This document shows positions 49,251 to 58,798 of a stretch of DNA of 64,000 nucleotides, piece after piece (the first letter of the stretch is position 1; each line of letters starts with the position of its first letter). The position numbers and the translations under genes are program-made. Source of the DNA: Streptomyces sp. S4.7 (GTDB lineage Bacteria; Actinomycetota; Actinomycetes; Streptomycetales; Streptomycetaceae); assembly GCF_010384365.1 (NCBI RefSeq), contig NZ_CP048397.1, positions 4,588,001 through 4,652,000 on the forward strand, in the 5' to 3' direction. The notes under the pieces are model-generated. The model saw only the letters and a program-made list of their open reading frames with translations. It searched no databases and was not told the DNA's origin.

Positions 49251-49701
49251 ATCCCGGCCCCGCCCGGCGGTGATCACGCCCGCAGCCTCCCCGGATGCCC
49301 GGTCGTACGCCGTTGCCGTCCCTCCGCCGCCCGAGCATCTGCGGGCCTGGCCGTCCCACGGCCGCTGCCGCTCCGGAGGTACGGGCTCGTCGCGGTGCTC
49401 GGGTGGGCCGTGGTCGGCCCGGCTCGGCGCTGTCGTGGACCGGAACGCGGACTTACGTCACCGGACCGGCCGAACCGGTGCCGGGCCTGTTGCTTCTGGT
49501 GCCCGCCGCGATCGGCGCCCGTGGCGCCCGGCGTGGCCCACCGCTGGAATCGCGAAAATCGTGGTATTCGGCGGACGCGAGTTACGCGTGATGTCCGGAT
49601 GTGTCCCGAAGTCGCCCCCCGCTCCCTGAGGCCGTTCCTACGCCGCCCGTTCTATCCTGGGTGGAACGCATGCGCCATTTCATGGGGTGAAGGGGCGGCG
49701 G
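49251..49701. other. 451-bp region without an intact gene; possible frameshifted small membrane protein
   Basis: No full gene is supported. Two frames carry membrane-like pieces: RYGLVAVLGWAVVGPA (near 49370) in one and TYVTGPAEPVPGLLLLVPAA (near 49450) in another. Together they look like a small membrane protein broken by a frameshift. A lower-GC patch (CGCGAAAATCGTGGTATTCG) lies near 49550. The evidence is weak. Confidence 0.3.
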
Positions 49702-50229
49702 ATGAACTGGCTGTGGTGGATATTCGTCTTCTTCATGGTCGGTGGCTTCAGCTGGGTCGCCGATACGGGCCGGAGCGCGCTGCGCACCCGGCACGAGCGA
49801 AGGGTGGAGCGTCTCAAGCTCGTCGAGGGCGGCCGGCTCGCCCTTGAGGAGTCACACAAGCCGCCGGAGCCCGTCTGCGGGTGTACGCACCATCTCGCCA
49901 AGCACGACAAGCAGGGCAAGTGCCACGAGCGGGTCGAAGTGGCGACGGCCTGGGACGAGAACAAGAAACCGAAGCGGTACGAGTCGGCGCAGTGCAACTG
50001 CCAGCAGTACATCGGCCCGCAACCGCTCTCGCGGATCTACGCGGACGACATCACCGACCTGGACACGGCGATCCTGGACACCCAGCTCAAGGCCACCGAG
50101 CCGAAGAAGCCGACGGAGCTGAGGAAGGCGACGGAGCTGAGGAAGGCGTCCACAGAGCCGACGGAGGCCACGGAGCAGCCGACGGAACCGAAGTCCGGCG
50201 GGCCGCGGATGGAGAAGGACGGGGACTGA
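49702..50229 (+). CDS. membrane-anchored Cys-rich protein, unknown function
   Basis: The 175-residue protein starts at ATG 49702. One membrane helix near the N-terminus (WLWWIFVFFMVGGFSWVA) is followed by a basic helix and a Cys/His cluster: CGCTHHLAKHD, then QGKCHERVE and SAQCNCQQYIG. Five Cys and several His could bind a metal such as zinc. The C-terminal third is Lys/Glu/Thr/Pro-rich with KATELRKATELRKA repeats and likely disordered. I recall similar proteins in Streptomyces but no function. Confidence 0.7.
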   Translation: MNWLWWIFVFFMVGGFSWVADTGRSALRTRHERRVERLKLVEGGRLALEESHKPPEPVCGCTHHLAKHDKQGKCHERVEVATAWDENKKPKRYESAQCNCQQYIGPQPLSRIYADDITDLDTAILDTQLKATEPKKPTELRKATELRKASTEPTEATEQPTEPKSGGPRMEKDGD

Positions 50230-50274
50230 CACCGGACGGCGCCGCAGGGGGGTTCCGCCGGGCCGTCCTCGGCC

Positions 50275-50832
50275 TCAGTGGGCCCGGCCCGGATCCGGCG
50301 CGCCGCTGACCGCCCCGAAGAGCACCACGGGCTCCTCCGCGTCCGGCTGCCCCACCCCCACGGCGACCAGCCGTCCGCCCACCCGCCATGTCTCCAGGTC
50401 GCCGAAGTAGCCCAGCTCGCACAGGGACGCGTAGAACGGCGGCACCGGTTCGTCGGCCAGATACCGGTCGGCGTACTCCGTCAGCTCCACGGTCCGGTGC
50501 GCGCCCCAGCGGGCGTCGAGGGCGTGGACGACGCCCCACAGTTCGGTCCCGTACTCGTCGAGGACCGCGTCGTGGATCCCGTGGTCCTCGTCCTCGTAGA
50601 AATCCGCGCTGACCCGCAGCGCCACGATCGCGAAGTCCGCTCCCGACGCGGACCGGGCCGGGTCCACGCCGTCCGGCCAGGGCGGGGCGTACGGGGCGGT
50701 GGCGAGGCGCTCGACGGCGGCGGTCCGCGCGCCGACCGCCGCCTTGAATTCGAGCGCGTCGCGTCCCGATCCCGCCGAAGCTCCCGAAGCGGTCCCAGAA
50801 ACTCCCGGAGCCCCCGCGGCCCCGGAGGTCAC
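50275..50832 (-). CDS. third gene of the toxin locus, possible second immunity protein
   Basis: The 185-residue protein is acidic with a Gly/Ala/Ser-rich start followed by DFAIVALRVSADFYEDED, GTELWGVVHALDARWGAH and ADEPVPPFYASLCELGYFGD. It overlaps the upstream Imm52-like gene by four bases, so it is co-translated with it. Small acidic proteins in this position are often extra immunity factors; that is inference from position, as I recognise no domain. Confidence 0.6.
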   Translation of the reverse strand: MTSGAAGAPGVSGTASGASAGSGRDALEFKAAVGARTAAVERLATAPYAPPWPDGVDPARSASGADFAIVALRVSADFYEDEDHGIHDAVLDEYGTELWGVVHALDARWGAHRTVELTEYADRYLADEPVPPFYASLCELGYFGDLETWRVGGRLVAVGVGQPDAEEPVVLFGAVSGAPDPGRAH

Positions 50833-51542
50833 AGCTTCGGCCGGTCGGCCGGGGTGGCCGGCGGGGCCAGCGCCCCCGCGTCGGCCAGCGCCTTATGCGC
50901 CGCGAGCACCGCGTCCGTGGTGGCGCCGACATTCAGTACGACTCCGCCCGGTCCGGCCTCCAGGCGTGGCGCCGCGAAGTCCGCGGGCACCCGCGCGGCC
51001 CGGTTCGCCGACAGGAAGACGGACCAGCCGGCGCGCGGGTGCGAGGCCCGCAGGCCGTAGGCGGACTTCAGCGCGGCGAACAGCTCGCGGTCGTGGGCGC
51101 TGCCCGTGTCGGCGTCCCAGACCCCGGCCACGGCGGCCAGCGCCTGCGGGAGCCGGTCCGCGAGCGGCGCGGCGGCGTCCGGGGAGCCGGGGAAGAGCAG
51201 CAGCGTCGCGTTGAACGGGGTGTAGCCGTCCGTACCGCCCGCCCCCACCTTGAGCTGCGCGTACCCGCCGTCCTGCCGCCGGGCCACGACCACGGCCGTG
51301 CGGCCGATGATGTCCGCGTCGTCGTGCGGGTTCGCCGCGTCCAGCGCCGCCGCGAAGGCGCCGATGTCCGGTGGCACGGCCTCGCCCGGCGCCGCGCCGT
51401 CGGTGTCCCACCGCCAGTGCGCCAGTTCACCGGCCGACAGCTCGGTCAGCCTCCCCAGCAGGTCCAGCCAGCGGCCGGCCAACTCCTCGCAGGACTCGGG
51501 CCTGGGGCCCCAGGACGCCTTCACGATGGTTTCGCTCGCCAT
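50829..51542 (-). CDS. Imm52-like immunity protein
   Basis: The 237-residue protein begins MASETIVKASWGPRPESCEELAGRWL in two segments, matching the WGPR-x-ES start of Imm52 proteins. ELAHWRWDTDG and a mixed alpha/beta remainder follow. Imm52 genes are typical neighbours of Tox-REase-5 toxins, and the toxin here ends with such a domain 80 bp upstream. It should bind and block the toxin domain in the cytoplasm. GTG 51551 is an alternative start. No signal peptide is present. Confidence 0.75.
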   Translation of the reverse strand: MASETIVKASWGPRPESCEELAGRWLDLLGRLTELSAGELAHWRWDTDGAAPGEAVPPDIGAFAAALDAANPHDDADIIGRTAVVVARRQDGGYAQLKVGAGGTDGYTPFNATLLLFPGSPDAAAPLADRLPQALAAVAGVWDADTGSAHDRELFAALKSAYGLRASHPRAGWSVFLSANRAARVPADFAAPRLEAGPGGVVLNVGATTDAVLAAHKALADAGALAPPATPADRPKL

Positions 51543-51621
51543 GCCCGTCACTCACTCCCGAGACTCCGATGGTGCCTGCGTCTGTCGTTTCTCACCGCTT
51601 CCGGCCGCCGCGAACACACCG

Positions 51622-53835
51622 CTACGGCTTCCAGGGCGTGTGTACGACATCCACGTCCACCCCAGCATCGTCGAACGCCTTCTGCGCGGCGTCGGCGGCC
51701 TGCTTGTTGGAGAGGTTCCACTCGACCGGCTTGCCGTTCGCCACCCGCACCTGGCGCCGCGCCTGTTCGACCCACTTGGTGGCCTGTGCGGGTTCCAGGG
51801 TGCCATCCGGACGGACCTTGCCCCCGTACCCGAACTTCGCCTCCTTGTACTTCTGCCCCGCGGAGTCCCAGCCGTCGAAGTCGACGTCGCGGCCGGTGTC
51901 CGGGTCCTTCACCGCGTACTCCTTGCCGCGCTTCACCCCGGAGACCTGCTCCTGGAACCGCATCCAGCGCTCCATCGCGGGGCCGTACGCGACCGACTTC
52001 TTCGTCTTCCACTTGCCGTCGCCGAGGTCCTTGGATCCCTTGCGCGGATTCTTCAGATCGCCGTACCAGGACGGCTTCTTCCACTTGGCGACCGCCTTCT
52101 GGCCGGCTTCCCGCTTGGCCGCCTGCGCGTCGGCGGCGTCCTTCTTCGCCTGCTCGGCGGCGTCGATCTCCTCCTGGCTCGCGCCGTCGCACTTCTTCTC
52201 GAACGGCAGGAGTACGGGTACGCCGCCCGCCCGGTAGACCGCCAGGGTCCGTCCGGCCGCGTTGACGCCGCCGGTGAGCGAGGGCCGCTGGGCGGCCGGG
52301 CCGCCGGTGCCGCCCGGTCCGCCCGGGAGCCGGCCGCCGATCGGGCCGGAGCTGATCAGACAGCCCTTCTCCGCCAGCTCCTTCTCGGCGTCGTCGGCGT
52401 GCTTCTGCGCCTCCTTCGCCGCGTCGTCGGCGGCCTTGACGTCGCCCTTCTCCGCGGCCTTGCGGGCGCGGTCGGCGGCCTCGCGAGCCTTGTCGGCCGA
52501 CCTGCCCAGTTTCCCGAGCTTGCCCAGCTTGCCGACCTTCCCGAGCTTCCCGCCGACCTTCGCCGCGTTGTAGCCGGGGATGAAGATCGACCCGACGTTC
52601 CACACGACGTCGGTGACCGCCCGGGTCTTCTCGCCGTTGTTCCACCGGTCGCGGACCTCGTCGCCGACGAACATGTCGTCGCCCGCCGTGACGACCGTGT
52701 TGACGGACGCGCCGCCCCAGTCGGTCAGGGCGTCGAGGTGGTCGCCCTTCGCCCACTTGTCACCGGCGTCCTTGGAGTCCTCTGACCATTTGTCGCCCAG
52801 GCTGCTGCCGTACTCCTTGAGGCCGTCCCAGGTGCCTCCCGGGTCGGTGACGAGGTCCCAGACGCCCGTGACGTCTCCCCAGACGCCGTCCACGAACAGG
52901 CCCTTGACGACCTGGCCGCCACGGTCGGCGGCGCAGGAGAAGAAGCCCCAGCCTCCGCAGTCCTCGGCCTTCTCCCCGCCGTCGTCGCCGTTGCCGGCCG
53001 CGGCCTCGTCGCCCTCCCAGCCGGGCTCGTCGGCCGCGGCCTCGTTGCGGTCCTCGTCGGTCTCGACGCCGACGGGGACGGTGCCGCCGTTGTCGTTCCG
53101 CGAACCGCCGGGGTCCCCGGGATCGCCAGGGTCGGCCGGGCTGCCGTCGGCGCCGTCCCGGCCGTCGCCCGCCTCGACGGAGTCGCCGTCGCCGGCCGGG
53201 CACGCCGCGCCGGTGATCGAACAGACCGCGGACCGGAGGCCGTCGGACATCTGCCCGCCGACGCCGCTCGCGGTGAGCCCGACGATGATCGCGGCCACGA
53301 GGACGAACAGCCCGAGGTATTCGAGCGCCGTCTGGCCCCCGTCGCTCCGCCACCTGATGAACCGGGCCAACGAGAACGACCGGTGCTCCGCCCGCCGTTC
53401 GGGTTCGAGCCGCAGCCACTCCCGGCTTCCGGGGTGCCACAGAAAGACCAGGATCAGCACCGGCAGCACGAGTTGGGTGAAGCCCTGGAAGGAGCCCTCG
53501 GTGATGTTGGAGATGCCGCCCAGAACCAGCCACGCCTGTACGGCGATCAGGGCCCGCCACTCCCGCACACCGCCGGTCCACAGCCGCCGGGACAGCAGCC
53601 ATCCCACGGTGCCGGGCGCCGCCGCCCACACGGTCAGACCGATGAGTTCGGCGTCCACCGCGTCCGCCGCGGCGGCCGAGAGGAGCAGGCCGATTCCGCC
53701 CAGCACGGTGAAGCCGAAGAGTGTGTAAACCAACCACCGGGCGACAAGGAGCAGTTGAGGCATCTCACGCCGCCCGGAGGGATCGGGCGGCGTCCATGCG
53801 CCGTCGTATGCCGGTGAACCCCCGTAAGAAGCCAT
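51622..53835 (-). CDS. polymorphic toxin: membrane helices, Flp-pilin-like segment, Tox-REase-5-like C-terminal domain
   Basis: The 737-residue protein starts at ATG 53835 (GTG 53862 is the alternative). Order of parts: four hydrophobic segments at about 26-55, 63-82, 93-112 and 118-133. At about 165-208 comes GGQTALEYLGLFVLVAAIIV, a Flp-pilin-like stretch whose G-QTALE matches the prepilin peptidase motif (Gly before the cut, Glu at +5). An acidic Gly/Asp/Glu-rich linker, a helical middle with Trp-rich repeats and an Ala/Lys coiled coil (about 420-480) follow. Residues from about 600 form a restriction-endonuclease-fold toxin (RWMRFQEQVSG, DVDFDGWD, KEAKFGYGGK) with Asp and E-x-K catalytic residues, ending DVDVVHTPWKP. 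The target is probably nucleic acid of a rival cell. The immunity gene follows. Confidence 0.8.
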   Translation of the reverse strand: MASYGGSPAYDGAWTPPDPSGRREMPQLLLVARWLVYTLFGFTVLGGIGLLLSAAAADAVDAELIGLTVWAAAPGTVGWLLSRRLWTGGVREWRALIAVQAWLVLGGISNITEGSFQGFTQLVLPVLILVFLWHPGSREWLRLEPERRAEHRSFSLARFIRWRSDGGQTALEYLGLFVLVAAIIVGLTASGVGGQMSDGLRSAVCSITGAACPAGDGDSVEAGDGRDGADGSPADPGDPGDPGGSRNDNGGTVPVGVETDEDRNEAAADEPGWEGDEAAAGNGDDGGEKAEDCGGWGFFSCAADRGGQVVKGLFVDGVWGDVTGVWDLVTDPGGTWDGLKEYGSSLGDKWSEDSKDAGDKWAKGDHLDALTDWGGASVNTVVTAGDDMFVGDEVRDRWNNGEKTRAVTDVVWNVGSIFIPGYNAAKVGGKLGKVGKLGKLGKLGRSADKAREAADRARKAAEKGDVKAADDAAKEAQKHADDAEKELAEKGCLISSGPIGGRLPGGPGGTGGPAAQRPSLTGGVNAAGRTLAVYRAGGVPVLLPFEKKCDGASQEEIDAAEQAKKDAADAQAAKREAGQKAVAKWKKPSWYGDLKNPRKGSKDLGDGKWKTKKSVAYGPAMERWMRFQEQVSGVKRGKEYAVKDPDTGRDVDFDGWDSAGQKYKEAKFGYGGKVRPDGTLEPAQATKWVEQARRQVRVANGKPVEWNLSNKQAADAAQKAFDDAGVDVDVVHTPWKP

Positions 53836-54010
53836 CTCTCGCCCCAACCACCCTCGCGACACGCGGCGTTCCGGCGGTACGCGTCAAACCGCCCCGACGG
53901 CGGAGCTTATGACGGGAACACGCCAGAAGGCAGGGGTCCAGGACCCAAAATCGTCCCAAATACGCACCGTGGCAGGGTGATTCGCGAGCAATGGCCGGGA
54001 TCGGGGTGGC

Positions 54011-55273
54011 TCAGGCCGGACGGCCGAGCAGCATCGTGGGCGCGCCCACGACCCGGGTCAGGAAGACCGTGGCCGATTCCCGCCCCTGGAGCTTCATCCG
54101 CCGCCGCAGCTCCTCCGGTTCGACGGGCGAGCCGCGCTTCTTGACCGTGAGGATGCCGACGCCGCGCTCACGGAGCAGGGCCTTGAGCCGCTTGAGGTTG
54201 AAGGGCAGCTCGTCGGTGATCTCGTACGCCGTCGCGTACGGCGTCGGACGCCGTCCGTCCGCCGTGATGTACGCGATGGTCTCGTCGATCAGCCCGCCGT
54301 CCAGCTCGTCGGCGACCTCGGCGACCAGATGGGCGCGGATGACGGCGCCGTCCGGCTCGTACAGATAGCGGCCGACCTCTCTGACCGGTGGGTCGGGCAG
54401 TCCGCGGCCGGTCAGGGTGAGGCCGGCGGGGAGAAGCGTGGCGCGCCGGGCGCCGGGCGTGATCGCACCCGCGCCGGACCCCGGACCCGGTCCGGGACCG
54501 GTCGCGTGGTGCCAGAGCACCGCCTCCTTGACATCGCCGCTGTCGGAGATCCACTCGGCCTCGAAGTCGTCGGGGACCAGCTCGTGCGGGATGCCGGGCG
54601 CGATCTTGATGCCGCCGGCGCCGACCGTGCGTACTGCCTCGACCGCCCAGGACAGCGGCGGCGAGTACGCCTCCGGATCGAAGATCCGCCCCCGGCCGCC
54701 GCGTCTGGCCGGGTCGATGAAGAGGGCGTCGGGGGCCGGCGCGGCGGCCAGGTCGTATGTCGTGACGTCCGCGCGTACGACTGTCGCGGGCGGGGCGTCC
54801 GGTGCCAGCGTGCGGACGTTGAGCGCGGCGATCTCGCAGGTCACGGGGTCACGGTCGACCGCTGTCACGGCGAACCCCGCGCGGGCCAGCTCGATGGCGT
54901 CGCCGCCGACGCCGCAGCACAGGTCGGTGATCCGCGCCGGGCCGCCGCCCCGGAGGCCGATGTCCCGGAACCGGCCGGCCCGGTGGGCGGCGACCGAGGT
55001 GCGGGTGGCCTGCTCGACGCCGTGCGGCGTGAAGTACATGCGGTACGCGTCCCGTTCGCCGAACTTGGCGACCGCCCGCTGTCGCAGCCGGGCCTGCGCG
55101 AGGGCCGCGGAGACCAGTTCGGCGGGGTGGTCGCGGCGCAGCCGGGTCGCCAGGGCCAGCTCCTGCGCCGGGTCGTGGTCGCGGAGGGCGGCGAGCAGGG
55201 CCTGGCCCTCCTCGGAGAGCAGCGGGGCGGGCGACGGTGCGGGGGAGGGGGTGCGGTCGGTGCGGTCGGTCAC
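54011..55273 (-). CDS. class I SAM-dependent methyltransferase with THUMP-like C-terminus
   Basis: The 420-residue protein has the Rossmann SAM-binding motif ITDLCCGVGGDAIELARAG, acidic VDRDPVTCEIAALN and FIDPARRGGRGR, as in the actinobacterial class I methyltransferases annotated THUMP-like. The C-terminal part (about 300-420) contains AYEITDELPFNLKRLKALLRE and LTVKKRGSPVEPEELRRRM. The substrate is unknown; RNA is likely. The GTG 55273 start is preferred. It is divergent from the deacetylase gene. Confidence 0.8.
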   Translation of the reverse strand: MTDRTDRTPSPAPSPAPLLSEEGQALLAALRDHDPAQELALATRLRRDHPAELVSAALAQARLRQRAVAKFGERDAYRMYFTPHGVEQATRTSVAAHRAGRFRDIGLRGGGPARITDLCCGVGGDAIELARAGFAVTAVDRDPVTCEIAALNVRTLAPDAPPATVVRADVTTYDLAAAPAPDALFIDPARRGGRGRIFDPEAYSPPLSWAVEAVRTVGAGGIKIAPGIPHELVPDDFEAEWISDSGDVKEAVLWHHATGPGPGPGSGAGAITPGARRATLLPAGLTLTGRGLPDPPVREVGRYLYEPDGAVIRAHLVAEVADELDGGLIDETIAYITADGRRPTPYATAYEITDELPFNLKRLKALLRERGVGILTVKKRGSPVEPEELRRRMKLQGRESATVFLTRVVGAPTMLLGRPA

Positions 55274-55363
55274 CGGGCCATTGTGGGCCAGGCGGGGGAC
55301 CGTCGGCGCTCACCGGCGGTGTCGGCCGGGCGCGTGGAGCTCGCGCTGACAGGATGCGGCGCC

Positions 55364-56419
55364 ATGCAACTAGTACGACAAAACGAAGAAAAGGTCGCAG
55401 AGCGGCGAAAAGGTCACCCCGGCAGACGGGCGCGCCCGGTCGTCGCCGTGCTCCTGATCGCCGCGCTCGGCTCCGCATGCGCGGGAGAGTCCGGTGACCG
55501 GGGCGGCGGAGACCGCGGCGGTCGGAGCGGGGACGGCGGTGGCGGAGGCGGCGGACCCGTCGAATCCGCCACCGCGACGCCGGGCCGGGCGGGCCCCGAC
55601 GCCGCGAAGAAGGCGGACGCCGCGAAGAAGGCGGACGCGAAGAAGGCCGACGCGAAGAAGGCCGACGCCGCGAAGAAGGCCGAGGCCGCCGTCGCCAAGG
55701 CCCAGGCGCGCCGTGCCGTGGCCGCCAGGAAGTGGAAACTCGCCAAGACCCCGCTCGCCGCGCCCCCACCGCCCGCGGTGAAGCCGAGGATCACCACGCG
55801 CAAGGGCTTCGAGGTCACGGGCGGCGCGACCCTCCCGCCGGTCTTCACCAGCGTCCCGACGAAACAGAAGGTCGTCTTCCTGACGATCGACGACGGCGCG
55901 GAGAAGGACCCCGAACTGCTGCGCATGATGACCGAGTTGAAGATCCCGTACAGCGCCTTCCTCAGTGACTACGTCATCAACGACGACTACGCCTACTTCA
56001 AGAAGATGCAGGCCCGCGGTGTCTCCCTGCACAACCACACCCTCACCCACCCCTACCTCCCCGGACTCTCCTACGAGAAGCAGAAGCGGGAGATCTGCGG
56101 GCAGCAGGAGAAGATCAAGAAGCGGTACGGAAAGCGGCCCGAGCTGTTCCGGCCGCCGTACGGCAACTACAACGCCGGCACCCTCCGCGCCGCCAAGTCC
56201 TGCGGCGTCAAGGCGGTGCCGCTGTGGTCGTCCGAGGCGTTCCCCGACCACATGGAGTGGCGCGAACGGGACCGGGACCTGCACCCCGGCGACATCGTTC
56301 TCACACATTTCCGCGGCAAGGACGAGTGGAAGGGCTCGATGCCCGACATGATCCGGCACGTCATGAAGACGGTCACGGACAAGGGTTACGCGGTCGCGAA
56401 GCTGGAGGACTACGTCTAG
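55364..56419 (+). CDS. exported polysaccharide deacetylase (NodB family)
   Basis: The 351-residue protein has a basic N-terminus, a hydrophobic segment (VVAVLLIAALGSAC) ending in a possible lipobox Cys, a Gly-rich stretch and an Ala-Lys-Asp repeat linker (KKADAKKADAKK). The NodB domain starts near residue 165: FLTIDDGAEKD (catalytic base and metal Asp), HNHTLTHPYLPG (metal His pair), RPPYGNYN and VLTHFRG. It probably removes acetyl groups from cell-wall or surface sugar chains. The lipobox is atypical (Gly at -3), so lipidation is uncertain. Confidence 0.85.
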   Translation: MQLVRQNEEKVAERRKGHPGRRARPVVAVLLIAALGSACAGESGDRGGGDRGGRSGDGGGGGGGPVESATATPGRAGPDAAKKADAAKKADAKKADAKKADAAKKAEAAVAKAQARRAVAARKWKLAKTPLAAPPPPAVKPRITTRKGFEVTGGATLPPVFTSVPTKQKVVFLTIDDGAEKDPELLRMMTELKIPYSAFLSDYVINDDYAYFKKMQARGVSLHNHTLTHPYLPGLSYEKQKREICGQQEKIKKRYGKRPELFRPPYGNYNAGTLRAAKSCGVKAVPLWSSEAFPDHMEWRERDRDLHPGDIVLTHFRGKDEWKGSMPDMIRHVMKTVTDKGYAVAKLEDYV

Positions 56420-56478
56420 AAACGGTCACCCGATCGCGTAGGAAGCGGCCACCCGATCGCGCCGCCGCCGGGCCTCGA

Positions 56479-56505
56479 CTGGCACTCAGCTTGACCGAGT
56501 GCTAA
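56479..56505. promoter_or_regulatory. CIRCE element 1 of groES-groEL
   Basis: CTGGCACTC, nine bases, GAGTGCTAA matches the HrcA operator. The -35 TTGACC (56491-56496) lies inside it and TAGTGT (56515-56520) is the -10, so repressor binding would block the promoter. Confidence 0.9.
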
Positions 56506-56525
56506 TCGCGGCCATAGTGTCATGT

Positions 56526-56552
56526 CTGGCACTCCCCACTGGAGAGTGCCAA
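56526..56552. promoter_or_regulatory. CIRCE element 2 of groES-groEL
   Basis: CTGGCACTC, nine bases, GAGTGCCAA is a second HrcA operator just downstream of the -10, covering the transcription start. Confidence 0.9.
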
Positions 56553-56654
56553 GTGCGTGACAGGACAGGTCCGGCACCCGCGACGACGGATCGAGCCCGG
56601 TCACGCGACCCAGACAGTTAACCCCGTGAGATCTCCGAAGGGGGAGGTCGGATC

Positions 56655-56963
56655 GTGACGACCGCCAGCACCAAGGTTGCCATCAAGCCGCTCGAGGACC
56701 GCATTGTGGTCCAGCCGCTCGACGCAGAGCAGACCACGGCCTCTGGCCTGGTTATTCCGGACACTGCCAAGGAGAAGCCCCAGGAGGGCGTCGTCCTGGC
56801 CGTCGGTCCGGGTCGCTTCGAGAACGGCGAGCGGCTTCCGCTCGACGTTTCCGTCGGCGACGTCGTTCTGTACAGCAAGTACGGCGGCACTGAGGTGAAG
56901 TACAGCGGCGAGGAGTACCTCGTCCTCTCGGCTCGCGACGTGCTCGCGATCATCGAGAAGTAA
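56655..56963 (+). CDS. groES: co-chaperonin GroES
   Basis: The 102-residue GroES starts at GTG 56655. It has VAIKPLEDRIVVQPLDAEQTT, the mobile loop region TASGLVIPDTAKEKPQ and the C-terminal EYLVLSARDVLAIIEK. It caps GroEL during folding. Two CIRCE operators upstream place it under HrcA heat-shock control. groEL follows after 101 bases. Confidence 0.99.
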   Translation: MTTASTKVAIKPLEDRIVVQPLDAEQTTASGLVIPDTAKEKPQEGVVLAVGPGRFENGERLPLDVSVGDVVLYSKYGGTEVKYSGEEYLVLSARDVLAIIEK

Positions 56964-57064
56964 TCCTCACAGTCCCGCTGTGAAACTGCGCCCCTGGCCC
57001 CCGCATCGCCGGGCGGTCCGGGGCGTAGTTCGTTGTTCGTTCGAGAGGACAAGAGAAAGCTCCC

Positions 57065-58690
<1,626 letters not shown>

Positions 58691-58730
58691 CCTTCACCGG
58701 TCACCGGCAGGGCACGCACGCGGTACGCGA

Positions 58731-58768
58731 CCGAGGCCCGGCGCCCCTTCGGGGGAGCCGGGCCTCGG
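58731..58768 (+). terminator. groEL terminator
   Basis: CCGAGGCCCGGC (58731-58742) pairs perfectly with GCCGGGCCTCGG (58757-58768) around a 14-base loop. Confidence 0.75.
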
Positions 58769-58798
58769 CGCGTTCCGCCCCGGGAGGCCGCCTTCCCG

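Noticed and set aside
47115..49277. Long minus-strand open frame across the ECF42 and membrane protein genes
   Set aside because: It shadows the sigma factor, which has clear domains. The antisense translation has no recognisable fold.
54329..55363. Long upstream extension of the deacetylase frame
   Set aside because: It is antisense to the methyltransferase and crosses its start. The signal-peptide-bearing start at 55364 is convincing.
55600..55690. Ala-Lys-Asp repeat as a mobile or CRISPR-like repeat
   Set aside because: It is an in-frame low-complexity linker between the export signal and the deacetylase domain.
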